Positions 62,531-64,000 of a DNA stretch of 64,000 nt are shown one piece after another. The translations under genes and the position numbers were made by a program. This DNA is from Thermodesulfobacteriota bacterium (GTDB taxonomy: Bacteria > Desulfobacterota_D > UBA1144 > Nemesobacterales > UBA2774): positions 579,990-643,989 of the forward strand of contig JBFMCV010000002.1 of assembly GCA_040754335.1 (NCBI GenBank), given 5' to 3'. The notes under the pieces were generated by a model. The model saw only the letters and a program-made list of their open reading frames with translations, made no database searches and was not told the DNA's origin. Position 1 is the stretch's first letter. The number at the start of each line of letters is the position of its first letter.

Positions 62531-63388
62531 ATGAGCTTGACCGAATATCTGGCAGTCGGCTTTCCGCTCGTGACGGGCGCGGTGCTGGCCGCGTTCTTCC
62601 CGATAAGGCTCAAGGACTATTTCGTCGAGGGCGAGATACAGAAGCTCGGGCACGGGCTGACTCCTTATAAATTCAAGCCGAGGCATTACCTCGGCATATT
62701 CGTTATATATATCCTCTCGGCCGCGTTCCTGAGCGTGGTACAGGCTTATCTCCTCTGGAACGCCGCACCGGATAAGCCCGGTCTCAGGCTGTCGTACAGG
62801 TTTTCCGATTACTTCCTCTACCCGGTATTTCCTTCGTCTCTGATGGCGGTGCTCCTGATGCTGTTCGTGTTCTCCTACCTCTACGCGAGGCGCGGTGAGG
62901 ACGACGTGAGGAAATTTCTGCTCAGAACCTACGACGGGTGGCCGCTTTATAAGGAGATACCGAGATTCAAGCCCGTGGCGCTCGCGGCGGGTATCCTGTG
63001 CACGGCGGTCAATTTACGCATTTATAATATATATCTGAACGTCACCGATAATGGCATTGTGTATAACAGTCTCATGAGAGTGAAGCCCGTCACGATCCCG
63101 TACGATGAAATCTGGTGCTTCGAGGTCGTGGAGCACACGGGCAGGGAGGAGGGCCGGAATCCCTTCACGCTCAGGATCAAGACAAATGACTTAAAGAATA
63201 CGATGACAAAGACATTCCTCCTTAACAGCGGCAACATTATCAATGATATCGATAAAATAATTAATACCTCGCAGGAGGCCGGCGGTTACGCCGATGTCGT
63301 TATAATCAGGGAAGGCATGGACAATTCGAAAGTGGTCTGGGGGTCTCTCCTGGACGGAAAAAATGATCGACGGGGGACATTGCAATGA
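62531..63388 (+). CDS. multi-pass membrane protein of unknown function
   Basis: A 285-residue protein with four or five predicted helices (about 5-25, 52-80, 95-115, 143-160). The C-terminal 110 residues are soluble and beta-rich (YLNVTDNGIVYNSLMRVKPVTIPYDEIWCFEVVEH), resembling a PH-like membrane-adjacent domain. No family is confidently recognised. It overlaps the next gene by 4 bp (ATGA), so the two are coupled. ATG 62531 is preferred over a GTG two codons upstream. Confidence 0.6.
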   Translation: MSLTEYLAVGFPLVTGAVLAAFFPIRLKDYFVEGEIQKLGHGLTPYKFKPRHYLGIFVIYILSAAFLSVVQAYLLWNAAPDKPGLRLSYRFSDYFLYPVFPSSLMAVLLMLFVFSYLYARRGEDDVRKFLLRTYDGWPLYKEIPRFKPVALAAGILCTAVNLRIYNIYLNVTDNGIVYNSLMRVKPVTIPYDEIWCFEVVEHTGREEGRNPFTLRIKTNDLKNTMTKTFLLNSGNIINDIDKIINTSQEAGGYADVVIIREGMDNSKVVWGSLLDGKNDRRGTLQ

Positions 63389-63966
63389 GGAAATTCGTAG
63401 GGGCGCTCGTGTTTATGCTCGCGGTGGGGATAGGGGCGTTTGCGGACGAGGGGTACGAGAGGTACTTGAACATCGGGTTCGGGTACACGGTGAAGTATCC
63501 GAAGGACGTGTTCAGGATCGACAAGCAGCTCGACGACCAGTCGGGTATAACGCTCCTTTCCAATAACAAAGACGCGGACATGAGGGTCAGGGCGGAGAAC
63601 AATACGTTCAACACGACGCTGAAATACGAGTACGAGAACCTCCAGAGCCCGGAGGACAGGTTCAAGGTGATATACGAGGGGCAGCAGTGGTTCGAGATCT
63701 CGGGGGTGAGGAACGGGGAAGTGTATTACATAAAGAAGATGCTAAAGAATAACGTGTATTATACGCTCGAGATCGAGTACCCGGAGGCGAAGAAGGACTT
63801 CTACAGGCCGATAGTGAACGTGATCTCGGAGTCGTTTCTGGTGACGGGGAAGTGCGGGGGAGGAGGGGGAGGGCAATCGCAGCAGGATGCTGCTCCTACG
63901 AGAAGAAATTACGAGATCCTGAAACGATCCCGGATCGGTGTCCGGGATATGGTTCAGGATGACTGA
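63385..63966 (+). CDS. secreted protein with repeat-derived C-terminus
   Basis: A 193-residue precursor; signal peptide to about residue 20. The core (YLNIGFGYTVKYPKDVFRIDKQ, VYYIKKMLKNNVYYTLEIEYP, IVNVISESFLVTG) is a PsbP/DUF-like beta domain often seen in periplasmic proteins. After KCGGGGGG the last ~30 residues come from repeat DNA: an HP-D variant (GCAGC/GCTGC) and an HP-G element, whose TGACTGA supplies the stop codon. It is coupled to the upstream membrane protein. Confidence 0.65.
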   Translation: MRKFVGALVFMLAVGIGAFADEGYERYLNIGFGYTVKYPKDVFRIDKQLDDQSGITLLSNNKDADMRVRAENNTFNTTLKYEYENLQSPEDRFKVIYEGQQWFEISGVRNGEVYYIKKMLKNNVYYTLEIEYPEAKKDFYRPIVNVISESFLVTGKCGGGGGGQSQQDAAPTRRNYEILKRSRIGVRDMVQDD

Positions 63967-64000
63967 TTTATTTTTAAGGTACACCCCCACCCTGAAACAA

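Noticed and set aside
1..64000. CRISPR array
   Set aside because: Repeats are dispersed palindromes of several families and are not regularly spaced with unique spacers; no cas gene is present.

Overview
This window reads as a chromosome segment of a free-living Gram-negative bacterium, probably an uncultured Desulfobacterota/Dadabacteria-like lineage. The evidence is lipoprotein lipoboxes, an outer-membrane barrel protein, LolA-like periplasmic proteins, IPTL-CTERM sorting signals (proteobacterial-type, read by exosortase H), an AK-rich histone H1-like protein and GC-rich coding DNA. The taxon is inference: there is no rRNA or other marker. About 55 CDS fill only some 58% of the window; no tRNA, rRNA, CRISPR, transposase or phage gene was found.

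The other 40% is mostly gene gaps of 250-1950 bp packed with palindromic repeats. Names used below: HP-A, a ~110-bp long hairpin bounded by CAGAATTTGC and GCAAATTCTG (7 copies). HP-B, CCCCCACCC...CCCTCCCCC/GGGGGAGGG. HP-C, TCCTCCCTAACCCTCC/GGAGGGAATTAAAG. HP-D, TCGCGGCTGGAAGCCGCTCC. HP-E, HP-F and HP-G, three stems in one frame (GA-stem-loop-stem-ATGACA): E = TTGCCGCG...CGCAA, F = TTCCCGA...TCGGGAA, G = TCCTGAA...TTCAGGA. HP-H, CCTTCGACAGGCTCAGGA, sometimes with a ~150-bp extension ending in GCGCAGATTCTGCGCC. HP-I, a ~100-130 bp unit ending in GACC-stem-TCGCTTGCTC-stem. HP-K, a unit ending in GCGGGTGCTCACCCGC. Square brackets mean one element sits inside another, so B[I] is I inside B. Many copies are nested this way, and in several families the stem arms differ between copies while still pairing.

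Layout. 0-7.7 kb: small exported proteins, an SGNH hydrolase, a cytochrome c lipoprotein and a type IV AbiE toxin-antitoxin operon with palindromic operators. 7.7-10.5 kb: three paralogous IPTL-CTERM surface proteins with three detached copies of the sorting signal. 10.9-18.2 kb: a Pro-rich secreted protein, an amino-acid permease, an orphan RelB-like antitoxin, a DUF3617 protein, a methyltransferase and an SDR oxidoreductase. 18.4-22.8 kb: metallophosphoesterase, a lipid kinase/dual-specificity phosphatase pair, a histone H1-like protein and an unknown. 23.7-31.9 kb: rimK with an aspartoacylase-like gene, CorA, pyrophosphatase, TauE/SafE and a barrel protein. 32.4-42.1 kb: an eRF1-like (baeRF) protein, a redoxin, a likely ncRNA, an HpaB-family flavoprotein, a CBS protein and a GNAT acetyltransferase. 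42.5-50.2 kb: two LolA-like paralogues, a zinc-ribbon membrane protein, a serine beta-lactamase-like hydrolase and two tandem small membrane paralogues. 50.8-57.6 kb: an MFS transporter, an arsenic module (arsR-arsC plus an aquaporin) between near-identical direct repeats, a secreted protein and an NmrA-like protein. 57.7-64 kb: a gene-free stretch with a minus-strand promoter and terminator, a lipoprotein esterase and a two-gene unit whose last product ends in repeat-derived residues.

Genes working together by layout: abiEi-abiEii; rimK-aspA (stop and start codons touch); DAGK-DSP (3-bp gap); arsR-arsC (ATGA overlap) with the aquaporin; the 62.5-64 kb pair (ATGA overlap). Most other genes appear monocistronic, isolated by repeat clusters.
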